Source: Acidobacteriota bacterium (GTDB taxonomy: Bacteria > Acidobacteriota > Terriglobia > Terriglobales > Acidobacteriaceae). Taken from it: a stretch of DNA of 8,024 nt. Position 1 is the first letter of the stretch, and each line of letters starts with the position of its first letter. The translations under genes were made by a program, and so were the position numbers. The notes beneath the pieces are model-generated. The model did no database searches. It was given only the letters and a program-made list of their open reading frames with translations, and was not told the origin of the DNA. The stretch is from positions 1 through 8,024 of the forward strand of contig JAKABE010000132.1 in assembly GCA_021801945.1 (NCBI GenBank), written 5' to 3'. Of the stretch, positions 1 to 6,519 are shown piece by piece.

Positions 1-1
1 G

Positions 2-274
2 ATGATGGGTAGTCGGCCGGATGCGGCCCAAGGCGTCGGGCTTCACATTCCGGCTGAGTGGCTCGCCCGGATTCAGCCCGCGGCCGCCGAGGATGGGAGG
101 CTCGTACCCGCCGAAACTGCCCCTGCGCCGCTGGAGATGTCAGCCGATCCTGAGAGGCCGGTGCGCGTTCTCGATTGTTTCAACGTGGCCATGGAAGTGA
201 GCCTGGCGAGGCACGAACGACTGCGCGCAGCAGCGCCGATCCAACAGCGGCCGCACTCTGAATCCCGGCGTTGA
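2..274 (+). CDS. Possible C-terminal end of an unrecognised protein (cut by window start)
   Basis: An open frame enters from the left edge and stops with TGA at 272-274. The 90 visible residues have a balanced composition, a hydrophobic/charged stretch near residues 50-75 (around VRVLDCFNVAMEVSLARHER), and by eye mostly G or C in third codon positions, as the certain genes here have. These points favour real coding sequence over chance. The two ATG codons at positions 2 and 5 need not be the start, because the frame may extend upstream. I see no known domain, signal peptide or membrane segment. It could be the tail of a gene or a decayed remnant. The family is not recognised and no function is proposed. 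Confidence 0.3.
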   Translation: MMGSRPDAAQGVGLHIPAEWLARIQPAAAEDGRLVPAETAPAPLEMSADPERPVRVLDCFNVAMEVSLARHERLRAAAPIQQRPHSESRR

Positions 275-816
275 GCCCCGTTCCTGATCGGGCAGAGGGT
301 AGGCGCAAGTGCGGGAGCCGGGCTGGTGAGGAGCAGGGCGGCCAGCTCTGCCGTAATTGGAAATATCCAATGCAAGATGGTGCCGATTAAGGGATGGTGC
401 GCTTCCAGATCGCCCGGCTTCGAGGCGGGCGCAGGGCCATCGGCTGTCCGGCACGTTCCAGCTTGGCGCTGGAGTTGAGCCTCGGCGTCCGCAACCTGAA
501 CGGCTCGCGATCCCCCGGCCTTCCGGTGGCGTGTACTGGAACTCGCCGAGAAGGTGGATCCGCAGCAAGGTGGCCTGGAAGGCAGCTCCGGAAGCGAGGC
601 CCCGGCAGAGCGTCCAGATTCTGTTCATATCGATACTGGTGAAGGCCTCATCCGGAGCTGCTGGGGTCTTTGCGCCCGCCATCCCGAGTCAGACGCCCAA
701 TGCCTGGTCTTCTTCCCAGATCTTAAGCCCTGTATATTCTGCCCGCTCTGAAGCGCTGTTCATTCACTGAAAGATAACGTCCGAGGAGCGGCGAGGAGGC
801 TTTACAACGCCTTTTG
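275..816. other. Gene-poor stretch left of the operon, no intact gene recognised
   Basis: About 540 bases with several overlapping open frames on both strands, none of which reads like a complete protein. No tRNA, rRNA or CRISPR structure is visible, and no strong terminator with a T tract. The only coding-like signal is the minus-strand segment described separately (682-387), which changes frame midway. The stretch is best read as decayed coding sequence plus the distal upstream part of the operon's control region. Confidence 0.45.
387..682 (-). pseudogene. Possible frameshifted coding remnant, unrecognised
   Basis: On the minus strand, ATG at 682-680 opens a frame whose first 57 or so codons are rich in G/C at the third position (roughly three quarters by eye). 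It contains a plausible segment MNRIWTLCRGLASGAAFQAT followed by more hydrophobic residues. After the run of five C at 512-516 that frame becomes arginine/serine/proline-rich and loses its codon bias. The neighbouring frame then picks up the bias (about five sixths G/C at third positions) until TAA at 389-387. This is the pattern left by a one-base indel in a homopolymer. No family is recognised, and the signal could be chance in GC-rich DNA. Confidence 0.2.
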
Positions 817-839
817 GTTGGGCTTACTATAGGCCCAAC
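817..839. promoter_or_regulatory. Inverted repeat GTTGGGC-N9-GCCCAAC, possible operator
   Basis: A perfect 7-bp inverted repeat with a 9-nt AT-rich centre lies 90 nt upstream of the operon's first start codon. No T run follows on either strand, so it does not look like an intrinsic terminator. Its centre (828) is 21.5 bp from the centre of the next dyad (849.5), about two helical turns, which would place both on the same DNA face. The regulator is unknown. It could also form a short hairpin in an upstream transcript. Confidence 0.4.
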
Positions 840-842
840 ATC

Positions 843-856
843 GTGATCCCGATCAC
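843..856. promoter_or_regulatory. CRP/FNR-type operator-like dyad
   Basis: GTGATCCCGATCAC is a perfect 6+6 bp dyad with a 2-bp centre. Read as GTGA-N6-TCAC it matches the core of CRP-family sites (TGTGA-N6-TCACA). Read as GTGAT-N4-ATCAC it is one base per half-site from the FNR pattern (TTGAT-N4-ATCAA). It sits just upstream of the only plausible operon promoter, where a class II activator would bind. That a CRP/FNR-family regulator controls the operon is inference. The site itself is visible. Confidence 0.45.
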
Positions 857-886
857 TTGGCGATGTTTCCTGAAGCTGAATATTTG
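857..886 (+). promoter_or_regulatory. Weak sigma70-like promoter candidate for the operon
   Basis: TTGGCG (857-862, four of six matches to the -35 consensus) is followed after 18 bp by TATTTG (881-886), a poor -10. Transcription would begin near 891-893, placing the centre of the adjacent dyad at about -42 to -43. The same A/T-rich patch also contains GATAAC (886-891), an alternative -10. A weak core promoter next to an activator-like site would fit activated expression. The exact elements are uncertain. Confidence 0.25.
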
Positions 887-916
887 ATAACAATCCGATG
901 AGAGGACCGTGTATCC

Positions 917-921
917 GGAGG
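917..921 (+). promoter_or_regulatory. Ribosome binding site that decides the small-subunit start
   Basis: GGAGG ends 7 nt before ATG 929. The in-frame TTG at 923 would leave only one base of spacing, so the ATG at 929 is chosen as the start of the small subunit. Confidence 0.65.
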
Positions 922-928
922 GTTGGCC

Positions 929-1612
929 ATGTCGGAGATGGAAGATCTCAATAAAAATGAAGGCACAACCGGGGCCATCACCAGGCGGCGCTTCATCATG
1001 GGCGTGATCGCCGGCGGGGCCGTGGTGGGTGCGGCGAGCTACCGGTTCCTGGCTCCCAGCAGCCCCAAGCCCTGGCTTTCAAAGAGCGCCAGTGAGCGGC
1101 TGATCACTCTGAATGTGAACGGAAAGCTGCGGCGGGTGGACGTAATGAAGCAGGAAACCCTGGCCCAGACCCTGCGCAACAAGCTTGGCCTCACGGGCAC
1201 CAAGGTCGCCTGCGACCGAGCTGAATGCGGCTCTTGCACCGTCCTGCTGGACGGCGTCCCGCACTATAGCTGCTCGGTGCTCACGCACACGGTGCGGGGG
1301 CGCAAGGTGACCACCATCGAGGGGCTGGCGGCCGCGGATGGCACGCTGCACCCCGTGCAAAAGGGAATTGTGGACGCGCAGGGGTTCCAGTGTGCCTATT
1401 GCATGTCCGGCTTCACGATGGCGGCCGTCGGATATTTGCAGAAGCATCCCAATCCCACACGCGCGGAACTGGCATACGGCGTCTCCGGTAATCTCTGCCG
1501 GTGCCAGGACTACATGAAAATCCTCGACGCGCTGATGCGCGGCGCGGAGTACATGGGAACCGGGGCCCCCGCAGACAGACTTTCATCTGCGGGATCGAAC
1601 AGGAGGGCATGA
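929..1612 (+). CDS. Tat-exported (2Fe-2S)-binding small subunit of a molybdenum hydroxylase
   Basis: A 227-residue electron-transfer subunit of a xanthine dehydrogenase-family enzyme, carrying two [2Fe-2S] clusters between the Mo site and FAD. Residues 18-24 (TRRRFIM) form a twin-arginine motif followed by a hydrophobic stretch (about 23-41), so the folded complex should be exported. The plant-type ferredoxin domain has C95, C100, C103 and C115. The C-terminal helical [2Fe-2S] domain has C155, C158, C190 and C192, with Q154 at the position that normally contacts the pterin. Length and layout resemble the E. coli PaoA (YagT) subunit. The gene stops 1 nt before the next ATG, so translation is likely coupled. 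The partner subunits have no signal of their own and should travel with this one, as established for PaoABC. Substrate cannot be told from this subunit. Family assignment is firm. Confidence 0.93.
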   Translation: MSEMEDLNKNEGTTGAITRRRFIMGVIAGGAVVGAASYRFLAPSSPKPWLSKSASERLITLNVNGKLRRVDVMKQETLAQTLRNKLGLTGTKVACDRAECGSCTVLLDGVPHYSCSVLTHTVRGRKVTTIEGLAAADGTLHPVQKGIVDAQGFQCAYCMSGFTMAAVGYLQKHPNPTRAELAYGVSGNLCRCQDYMKILDALMRGAEYMGTGAPADRLSSAGSNRRA

Positions 1613-1613
1613 G

Positions 1614-4133
1614 ATGGCGGCAATTGAATTGACCAAGCCTGAAAACCAGAAGCCGCGCCCCTTCGGGGAAGGTTACAAGCTGATCGGGCACGATTACTCC
1701 ACCAACGACCTGGTGGCGAAGGTAACGGGCAAGGCTAAATATGCAGAGGATTTCCGGGCACAGGGCATGTTGGTTTGCCGTCTCGCGCTCAGTCCCATGC
1801 CTCATGCGCGCGTCAAGCGTATCAACGCGGAAAAGGCGCTCAAGATGCCGGGTGTGATGGCCATCCTGACGCCGGAGGAGATCCCTGGCCACTCCAATTA
1901 TGTCAACGACAACGGCACCTTGATCCACGCCAATCGCTTCAGCGAGCTCGCGTTGGCCGACGAGCCCATGTACCAGGGCGAACCGATTTTTGCCGTGGCC
2001 GCGGTGGACGAGCTGACCGCCGCCAACGCCATCGAAGCGGTCGAGGTTGAGATGGAGCCGCTGCCCTTCAACGTCGATCCGTTGGACAGCCTGCGGCCCG
2101 GCAGCGCCAATCCCCGCGAAGAGGGCAACGTGTGGACCTTCGAGCCGGGCAAGGGACCAAAGCTCATCAATTTAAAGTGGACCGAACAGGACTTTGCCGC
2201 GGAAAAGGAAGGCAAGCTGCCCATGGGCCACGCGCCCGACGAGTGGTCCTACGGCGACCTCGATGCCGGCTTCAGCAATGCCGCTCTCGTGCTCGACGAA
2301 ACCTTTTCTACCGAGGATGTGAGTCACCAGTGCCTGGAGCCGCGCAGCACCATGGCTTATTGGCAGAACGGGAAACTCTATCTCTACACCGGCACGCAGA
2401 GCACGATGCAGACGGTTCCCGCCATTGCGCGCTGGATGCACATGCCGGAAGACAAGATCGTCTTCATCAGCGAGTATACGGGCGGCGGATTTGGCAGCAA
2501 GATCACTGGGGCGCTGACCCTCGTAATTCCCGCGCTGCTCTCAAAGAAACTGAACAACGTGCCGGTGATGATGCGCATCAGCCGCTACGATGAGATGTTC
2601 ATAGGACGCGCCCGGCCGGGGATTAGGGCACGCACCAAGGTCGGTTTCGCCAAGGACGGACGCATCACGGCGCTGGATATGTTCCTGGTCTCCGATGCCG
2701 GCGCCTACGGATCGGACGGCGACGGCGGCGCCTGCGGCCAGATTACCTCGCTGCTTTATCAGCCGCCCGCCATGCGCTGGCGTAATGTAACCGTGGTCAC
2801 CAATACGATTCCGCGCAGCGCTCAGAGCGCCCCCGGCGGCATGCAGGCCGTCGGTATCATAGAGCCTATCCTGTCGAAGGCCGCGCGCAAGCTAGGCATC
2901 GATCAGGTGGCTCTGCGCCGCGTGAACTGTCCCGAGGGCAAGGCGGAATTCGGCCCCCCCGATCCGCGCACCGGCAAGCGCCCCTACACCACCAGTTGCT
3001 TCCTCAAACAGGCTCTGGACGCGGGCGCCAAGCAGTTTAATTGGAGCCAGCGGGTGGCGCAGCCCAAGCGCAACGGCAGCAAGGTCCGCGGCGTGGGCGT
3101 TTCGCTGAGTGGCTACCATGCTGGAACGATCGGCTTTGACGGCTTGATCATCATCACTCCCAAGGGCCGCGTCCAAATTCAATCCGGTATCGGCAACCTG
3201 GGCACTGAAGCCTTTATCGACGTGCATCGCGCCGCCGCCGAGGTCCTCAATATTCCCTGGAGTGCTGTCGACATTGTCTGGGGCGACACTTCGAAGCACT
3301 TGCCCTACTCCTGCCACTCCGGCGGCAGCCAGACCATCCACGCCATGACCCGCGCCGGACACGCCGTCGGCTTGGAGTGCGTGCAGAGACTTAAGGAAGT
3401 GGCCGCGAAAACCCACGGTGGACAGCCGGAAGACTATGAGGTTGCAGACCTGCGCGTCTCGCGCAAGGGCGGCGGTGCAAGCATGTCCTTTGCCGAGGCC
3501 GCGCAGGCCGCCATCAAGCTCGGAGGAATCTACGACGGCCACGAAGTGAATCCGGAAGTGAATCCCTATACCAAGCAGTCAGTTGCCGCGCTGGCCGGTC
3601 AGGGCCTCGTGGCTTCGGCAAAAGATACCTACAAGCACGACGGAAATGATTTTTCCTTCGTGGCCTGCTTTGCTGAAGTCGAGGTGGATCTGGAAACGGG
3701 CAAATACTACATCACTGACTTCCTTGCCAATGCCGACGTGGGCACGGTGGTCCATCCGGCGGCGTTGGGCGGCCAGGTCCTGGGCCGTTCCACCCTGGGT
3801 ATTGCCCACGCCATCGGGCAGAAGTGGGTGATTGATCCCCAGTGGGGTGTTACGCTGGCTGAGCGCTTCTATACGAACAACCCCCCGTCGATCCTGGATG
3901 TGCCCGTGGATATGCAATGGGACGCAGTCAATATTCCCGATCCGGAGACGCCGGTGGGAGCGCGCGGCTGCGGCGAGCCGCCGGTGGGCGGCGGATGCTC
4001 GGCCATCACCAGCGCACTTTCTGACGCGGTGGGCGACAACATCTTCCAGCGCCTTCCCGTGTATTGCGACACTATTCTGACGTCCTATGAAGCCGGACGC
4101 CCGATGCAAAATCCTTTTCTGGCCCACATCTGA
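1614..4133 (+). CDS. Molybdopterin-binding catalytic subunit, xanthine dehydrogenase/aldehyde oxidoreductase family
   Basis: An 839-residue catalytic subunit that would hydroxylate or oxidise a substrate with water-derived oxygen at a Mo centre. The start at ATG 1614 is preceded by AGGAGGG at 1601-1607. The N-terminal a/b hammerhead region (VTGKAKYAEDF, about residues 38-48) is typical. GGGFGSK at 290-296 is the first cofactor-binding loop, and GARGCGEPP near the C-terminus contains E788, the expected catalytic glutamate. The substrate loop reads P-R-S-A-Q-S-A-P-G-G-M-Q (Q404-Q411 at its end), where relatives usually have Arg in place of S405. It lacks the AYxCSFR loop of carbon monoxide dehydrogenase. 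At 839 residues it is about 100 longer than PaoC (about 730). Part of the excess appears to be an insert around residues 165-215, before GDLDAGFSNA. It has no signal peptide and so should be carried out by the small subunit. Substrate is unknown; an aldehyde or N-heterocycle is a guess from the family. Confidence 0.93.
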   Translation: MAAIELTKPENQKPRPFGEGYKLIGHDYSTNDLVAKVTGKAKYAEDFRAQGMLVCRLALSPMPHARVKRINAEKALKMPGVMAILTPEEIPGHSNYVNDNGTLIHANRFSELALADEPMYQGEPIFAVAAVDELTAANAIEAVEVEMEPLPFNVDPLDSLRPGSANPREEGNVWTFEPGKGPKLINLKWTEQDFAAEKEGKLPMGHAPDEWSYGDLDAGFSNAALVLDETFSTEDVSHQCLEPRSTMAYWQNGKLYLYTGTQSTMQTVPAIARWMHMPEDKIVFISEYTGGGFGSKITGALTLVIPALLSKKLNNVPVMMRISRYDEMFIGRARPGIRARTKVGFAKDGRITALDMFLVSDAGAYGSDGDGGACGQITSLLYQPPAMRWRNVTVVTNTIPRSAQSAPGGMQAVGIIEPILSKAARKLGIDQVALRRVNCPEGKAEFGPPDPRTGKRPYTTSCFLKQALDAGAKQFNWSQRVAQPKRNGSKVRGVGVSLSGYHAGTIGFDGLIIITPKGRVQIQSGIGNLGTEAFIDVHRAAAEVLNIPWSAVDIVWGDTSKHLPYSCHSGGSQTIHAMTRAGHAVGLECVQRLKEVAAKTHGGQPEDYEVADLRVSRKGGGASMSFAEAAQAAIKLGGIYDGHEVNPEVNPYTKQSVAALAGQGLVASAKDTYKHDGNDFSFVACFAEVEVDLETGKYYITDFLANADVGTVVHPAALGGQVLGRSTLGIAHAIGQKWVIDPQWGVTLAERFYTNNPPSILDVPVDMQWDAVNIPDPETPVGARGCGEPPVGGGCSAITSALSDAVGDNIFQRLPVYCDTILTSYEAGRPMQNPFLAHI

Positions 4134-4159
4134 CGAGGATGTGAAACGGAGAGAGAGCT

Positions 4160-5221
4160 ATGGCGGTATTTCGAGATGTAATGCCCGCTTTCGATTTGCT
4201 TCAGCCCAGTTCCGTGGCTGAAGCGCAGAGGCTATTGGCCGAGAACGGCAGCGACGCCTGGGTGATGGCGGGTGGAATGGACAGCTTCGACTGGCTCAAG
4301 GACCGCATCAAGAAGCCGCGCGTGCTGGTGGACCTGAGCGGGATCGAGGAACTCAAGGGTATCCGCTCCACGAGCGACGGCATTGAGATCGGAGCCATGA
4401 CCACGCTCACCGATATCAGTGAGCACCCGCTGGTGAAGAAGGATTACAGTCTGCTGTCCGAGGCCGTGGAGCACGTGGCTGCGCCGCAGATTCGCAACCA
4501 GGCGACGCTGGGCGGCAACGTGTCGCAGGATACGCGCTGCTGGTACTACCGCGGTGGCTGGCCCTGCTACCGTGCTGGCGGCGAAACCTGTTTCGCCGAT
4601 ACGCCCGTAGGCCGCAACCGCGAGCACGCCATCTTCGGCGCCGACCGCTGCGTGGCCGTGCATCCTTCCGATTCGGCGCCGGCGCTCATCGCTCTGGACG
4701 CCAAGTTCGTGATCCGCAACTCCAAGGGCGAGCGCACGGTGGATGCCGAGGACTACTTCCTCGGCCCCAACGTTGATATTACGCACCTCAATATTCTTCA
4801 GCCCGGCGATCTGCTTACGGCCATCCGCATTCCCTCGGCGTGGGCCGGCAAGAAGTTCTACTTTGAGAAGATCCGCGACCGCAACGTGTGGGATTTCCCG
4901 CTGATGAACGTGGCCTCGGCCATGGAGCTATCGGGCAATACCATCCAGCGCATCCGCATCGCCGTTGGCGCTGCCGCTCCAACCCCGCTGCGCCTGAAGG
5001 CCGTGGAAGCTGCGGTGGTGGGCAAGCCGGCCAATATGGCCACCGGGGAAATGGCGGGCAACCTTGCCATCAAGGGCGCGGTTCCGCTGCAATTCAACGC
5101 ATTCAAGATTCCGTTGATGCGCAATCTCGTCAAGCGCGCCATTGCTGGCGTGCAACCGCCCCAGCAAGCCAAAAGCGGGCTTGCCGAGGGCCGGAGCGTA
5201 CAGGAGGCAACATGGGCTTAA
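4160..5221 (+). CDS. FAD-binding subunit with a four-cysteine [4Fe-4S]-type insert
   Basis: A 353-residue middle subunit of the same enzyme. The FAD-binding PCMH domain shows both usual glycine motifs, AGGMDS (37-42) and ATLGGN (115-120), followed by the CO dehydrogenase flavoprotein C-terminal domain. Cysteines C127, C136, C144 and C164 lie in a segment of the type CWYYR...CYRAGG..C...NREHAIFGADRC. In the PaoB (YagS) branch this segment binds an extra [4Fe-4S] cluster close to FAD. This places the enzyme with PaoABC-like Mo hydroxylases rather than with ordinary xanthine dehydrogenases. GGAG at 4148-4151 precedes the ATG, 26 nt after the large-subunit stop. The stop overlaps the next gene's start by 10 nt. 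No export signal is present. Here FAD probably hands electrons to the b hemes of the next gene product rather than to a soluble acceptor; that is inferred from context. Confidence 0.92.
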   Translation: MAVFRDVMPAFDLLQPSSVAEAQRLLAENGSDAWVMAGGMDSFDWLKDRIKKPRVLVDLSGIEELKGIRSTSDGIEIGAMTTLTDISEHPLVKKDYSLLSEAVEHVAAPQIRNQATLGGNVSQDTRCWYYRGGWPCYRAGGETCFADTPVGRNREHAIFGADRCVAVHPSDSAPALIALDAKFVIRNSKGERTVDAEDYFLGPNVDITHLNILQPGDLLTAIRIPSAWAGKKFYFEKIRDRNVWDFPLMNVASAMELSGNTIQRIRIAVGAAAPTPLRLKAVEAAVVGKPANMATGEMAGNLAIKGAVPLQFNAFKIPLMRNLVKRAIAGVQPPQQAKSGLAEGRSVQEATWA

Positions 5222-6072
5222 TCAAGTGGATGACAAGTCCGTGGGGACAGTCCATTCCCCAGCATGTGGGGTGGTATCTGGCCGGCATGGCGATGATCGC
5301 CGGGTTCTTCTTCATGATCGTGCACGCTCTGTACGTGGCCTTCGTCGCGCCCCACAAGGTGTTTGCCAAGAACGAGGCTGCGGTTGCGCCGGGCCAGATT
5401 CCCGAGCGCATTCCCCGGCATTCGCTGGCCGCGCGCCTCTTCCACTGGATTATGGCTGCGGCCATGTTCACGCTGCTCCTCACGGCCTTCCTGCCCGACG
5501 CGGGCGTGCACTTTAACTGGGTGCTCTACCACTGGATCGCGGGCGTTGTGTTCACCATCTCCATCTGTTTCCATATTGTCCACTCGTTCATGATGGACCC
5601 CTGGTCGATCTGGCCGGACAAGACCGATCTGCGCGACATGAGGCGCAGACTGGCGCGCTTCTGGGGCAAGCCCTCGCCGCCGCCGGAGCGTTTCGCCAAG
5701 TACCCGCTGGAGAACAAGCTCTATCATCTCTGCATCCTCCTCGCCGGCCTGGCCGTGATCGGCACCGGCGTGTTCATGTTGAAACGCATCGAGACGCCCC
5801 TCTTCACGCGCAATCCCTACATCTTCGGCGACATGACCTGGGGCCTGATGTACCTGCTGCACGGACTGGCCGGGGTCGGCCTGGTGGCGCTGGTGATGAT
5901 GCACGTCTACATGGGGCTGCGGCCGGAGAAGATGCCCATCACCAAATCGATGCTCTTCGGCTGGATGAGCCGCGACTTCTATCTCGAGGAACACGATCCG
6001 GCGCGCTGGGGTGCGGGCCAGGCATCAGCATCCCAAGAAAAACGGGGTTTGGCCGCAAGCGATGCCGACTGA
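5212..6072 (+). CDS. Membrane cytochrome b, formate dehydrogenase gamma/b561-like electron acceptor
   Basis: A 286-residue integral membrane protein. The start at ATG 5212 has AGGAGG at 5202-5207 and overlaps the FAD-subunit stop. Longer versions of the frame run back into that gene and are not used. About five membrane helices are visible (roughly 20-46, 74-94, 104-126, 170-190 and 210-236), one more than the four of formate dehydrogenase gamma subunits. Likely heme-iron ligands are H78 (RLFHW), H121 or H124, H217 and H231. The 14-residue gap H217-H231 recalls the last heme-binding helix of diheme gamma subunits. The loop at 129-165 is basic and proline-rich, suggesting a cytoplasmic side. 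In an operon with a Tat-exported Mo enzyme, its likely job is to anchor the complex and pass electrons to quinone. The E. coli PaoABC operon has no such gene. Heme number and quinone use are inferred. Confidence 0.86.
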   Translation: MGLIKWMTSPWGQSIPQHVGWYLAGMAMIAGFFFMIVHALYVAFVAPHKVFAKNEAAVAPGQIPERIPRHSLAARLFHWIMAAAMFTLLLTAFLPDAGVHFNWVLYHWIAGVVFTISICFHIVHSFMMDPWSIWPDKTDLRDMRRRLARFWGKPSPPPERFAKYPLENKLYHLCILLAGLAVIGTGVFMLKRIETPLFTRNPYIFGDMTWGLMYLLHGLAGVGLVALVMMHVYMGLRPEKMPITKSMLFGWMSRDFYLEEHDPARWGAGQASASQEKRGLAASDAD

Positions 6073-6484
6073 GATCGAATTACGTTGCGAAACGATTGAA
6101 GAGTGTTACGAGTTCACGCTTTCTTACGCCGCGCGGGGCCTCTCGAGCGACGAAGCCAGCGATGCGGGCCGGCAATTGCGGCAGCATCTCCGCGGCGCCT
6201 TGGCCGCCATCCGCGACCTGAAAGCGTGTTGTGCAGCGGCCATCGGGAAGGAGCGGCTTGAGCCCGCCGAACGCTACGAGGCTTTCTTCGCCGTGCTGGC
6301 GCGGGATGCCGAAAACGCGGCCGCGGCCGTCGATCTGGTGCTGGCTCAGCCCGTCATTAGTTCGCAACTGATCGACAACCTCAACGCCTCCATCCACCTT
6401 CGCGCCTTGCTCACCGACCTGTTCTTGGTGACGGAGATGATGGCCCTGCGGCAGACACAGGCCGCGGCGCAGGCTCCGGATTGA
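6062..6484 (+). CDS. Unrecognised 140-residue helical protein in the operon
   Basis: I do not recognise this family. The ATG at 6062 overlaps the cytochrome b stop by 11 nt, suggesting translational coupling. No good Shine-Dalgarno sequence precedes it. A GTG at 6011 would add 17 poorly structured residues (MRARHQHPKKNG...) and a 62-nt overlap, so it is less likely. The protein reads as almost entirely alpha-helical and acidic, with no signal peptide or membrane segment, so it is probably cytoplasmic. It has four cysteines (C9, C15 and the pair C56-C57) and a conspicuous alanine-rich middle. Its place between the cytochrome and an Fe-S scaffold gene suggests a role in assembling or regulating the Mo enzyme, possibly as a chaperone, but nothing in the sequence proves this. 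Confidence is high that the gene is real and low for any role. Confidence 0.72.
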   Translation: MPTEIELRCETIEECYEFTLSYAARGLSSDEASDAGRQLRQHLRGALAAIRDLKACCAAAIGKERLEPAERYEAFFAVLARDAENAAAAVDLVLAQPVISSQLIDNLNASIHLRALLTDLFLVTEMMALRQTQAAAQAPD

Positions 6485-6519
6485 TCTCCGCCTCTACAGC
6501 GGGCGCTTAGGTGGGCCGC

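Noticed and set aside
140..682. Full-length minus-strand open frame of 180 codons
   Set aside because: Only its first third has coding-like codon bias. The rest is Arg/Ser/Pro/His-rich noise, so it is described as a possible frameshifted remnant instead.
2892..3542. Long minus-strand open frame opposite the catalytic subunit
   Set aside because: It lies wholly inside a certain gene, shows no family motifs, and is explained by high-GC antisense openness.
1614..4133. Carbon monoxide dehydrogenase large subunit (CoxL)
   Set aside because: The characteristic AYxCSFR active-site loop is absent (the loop here is SAQSAPGGMQ), and the FAD subunit has the PaoB-type four-cysteine insert.
4888..5211. 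N-terminal extension of the cytochrome b frame into the FAD gene
   Set aside because: A strong AGGAGG precedes ATG 5212 and the extension has no membrane-protein character. It is the shifted frame of the FAD subunit's end.
5218..5994. 258-codon minus-strand open frame opposite the cytochrome b
   Set aside because: Its His/Glu/Gly-rich composition is the antisense image of membrane-protein codons. The plus strand encodes clear helices with heme-ligand histidines.
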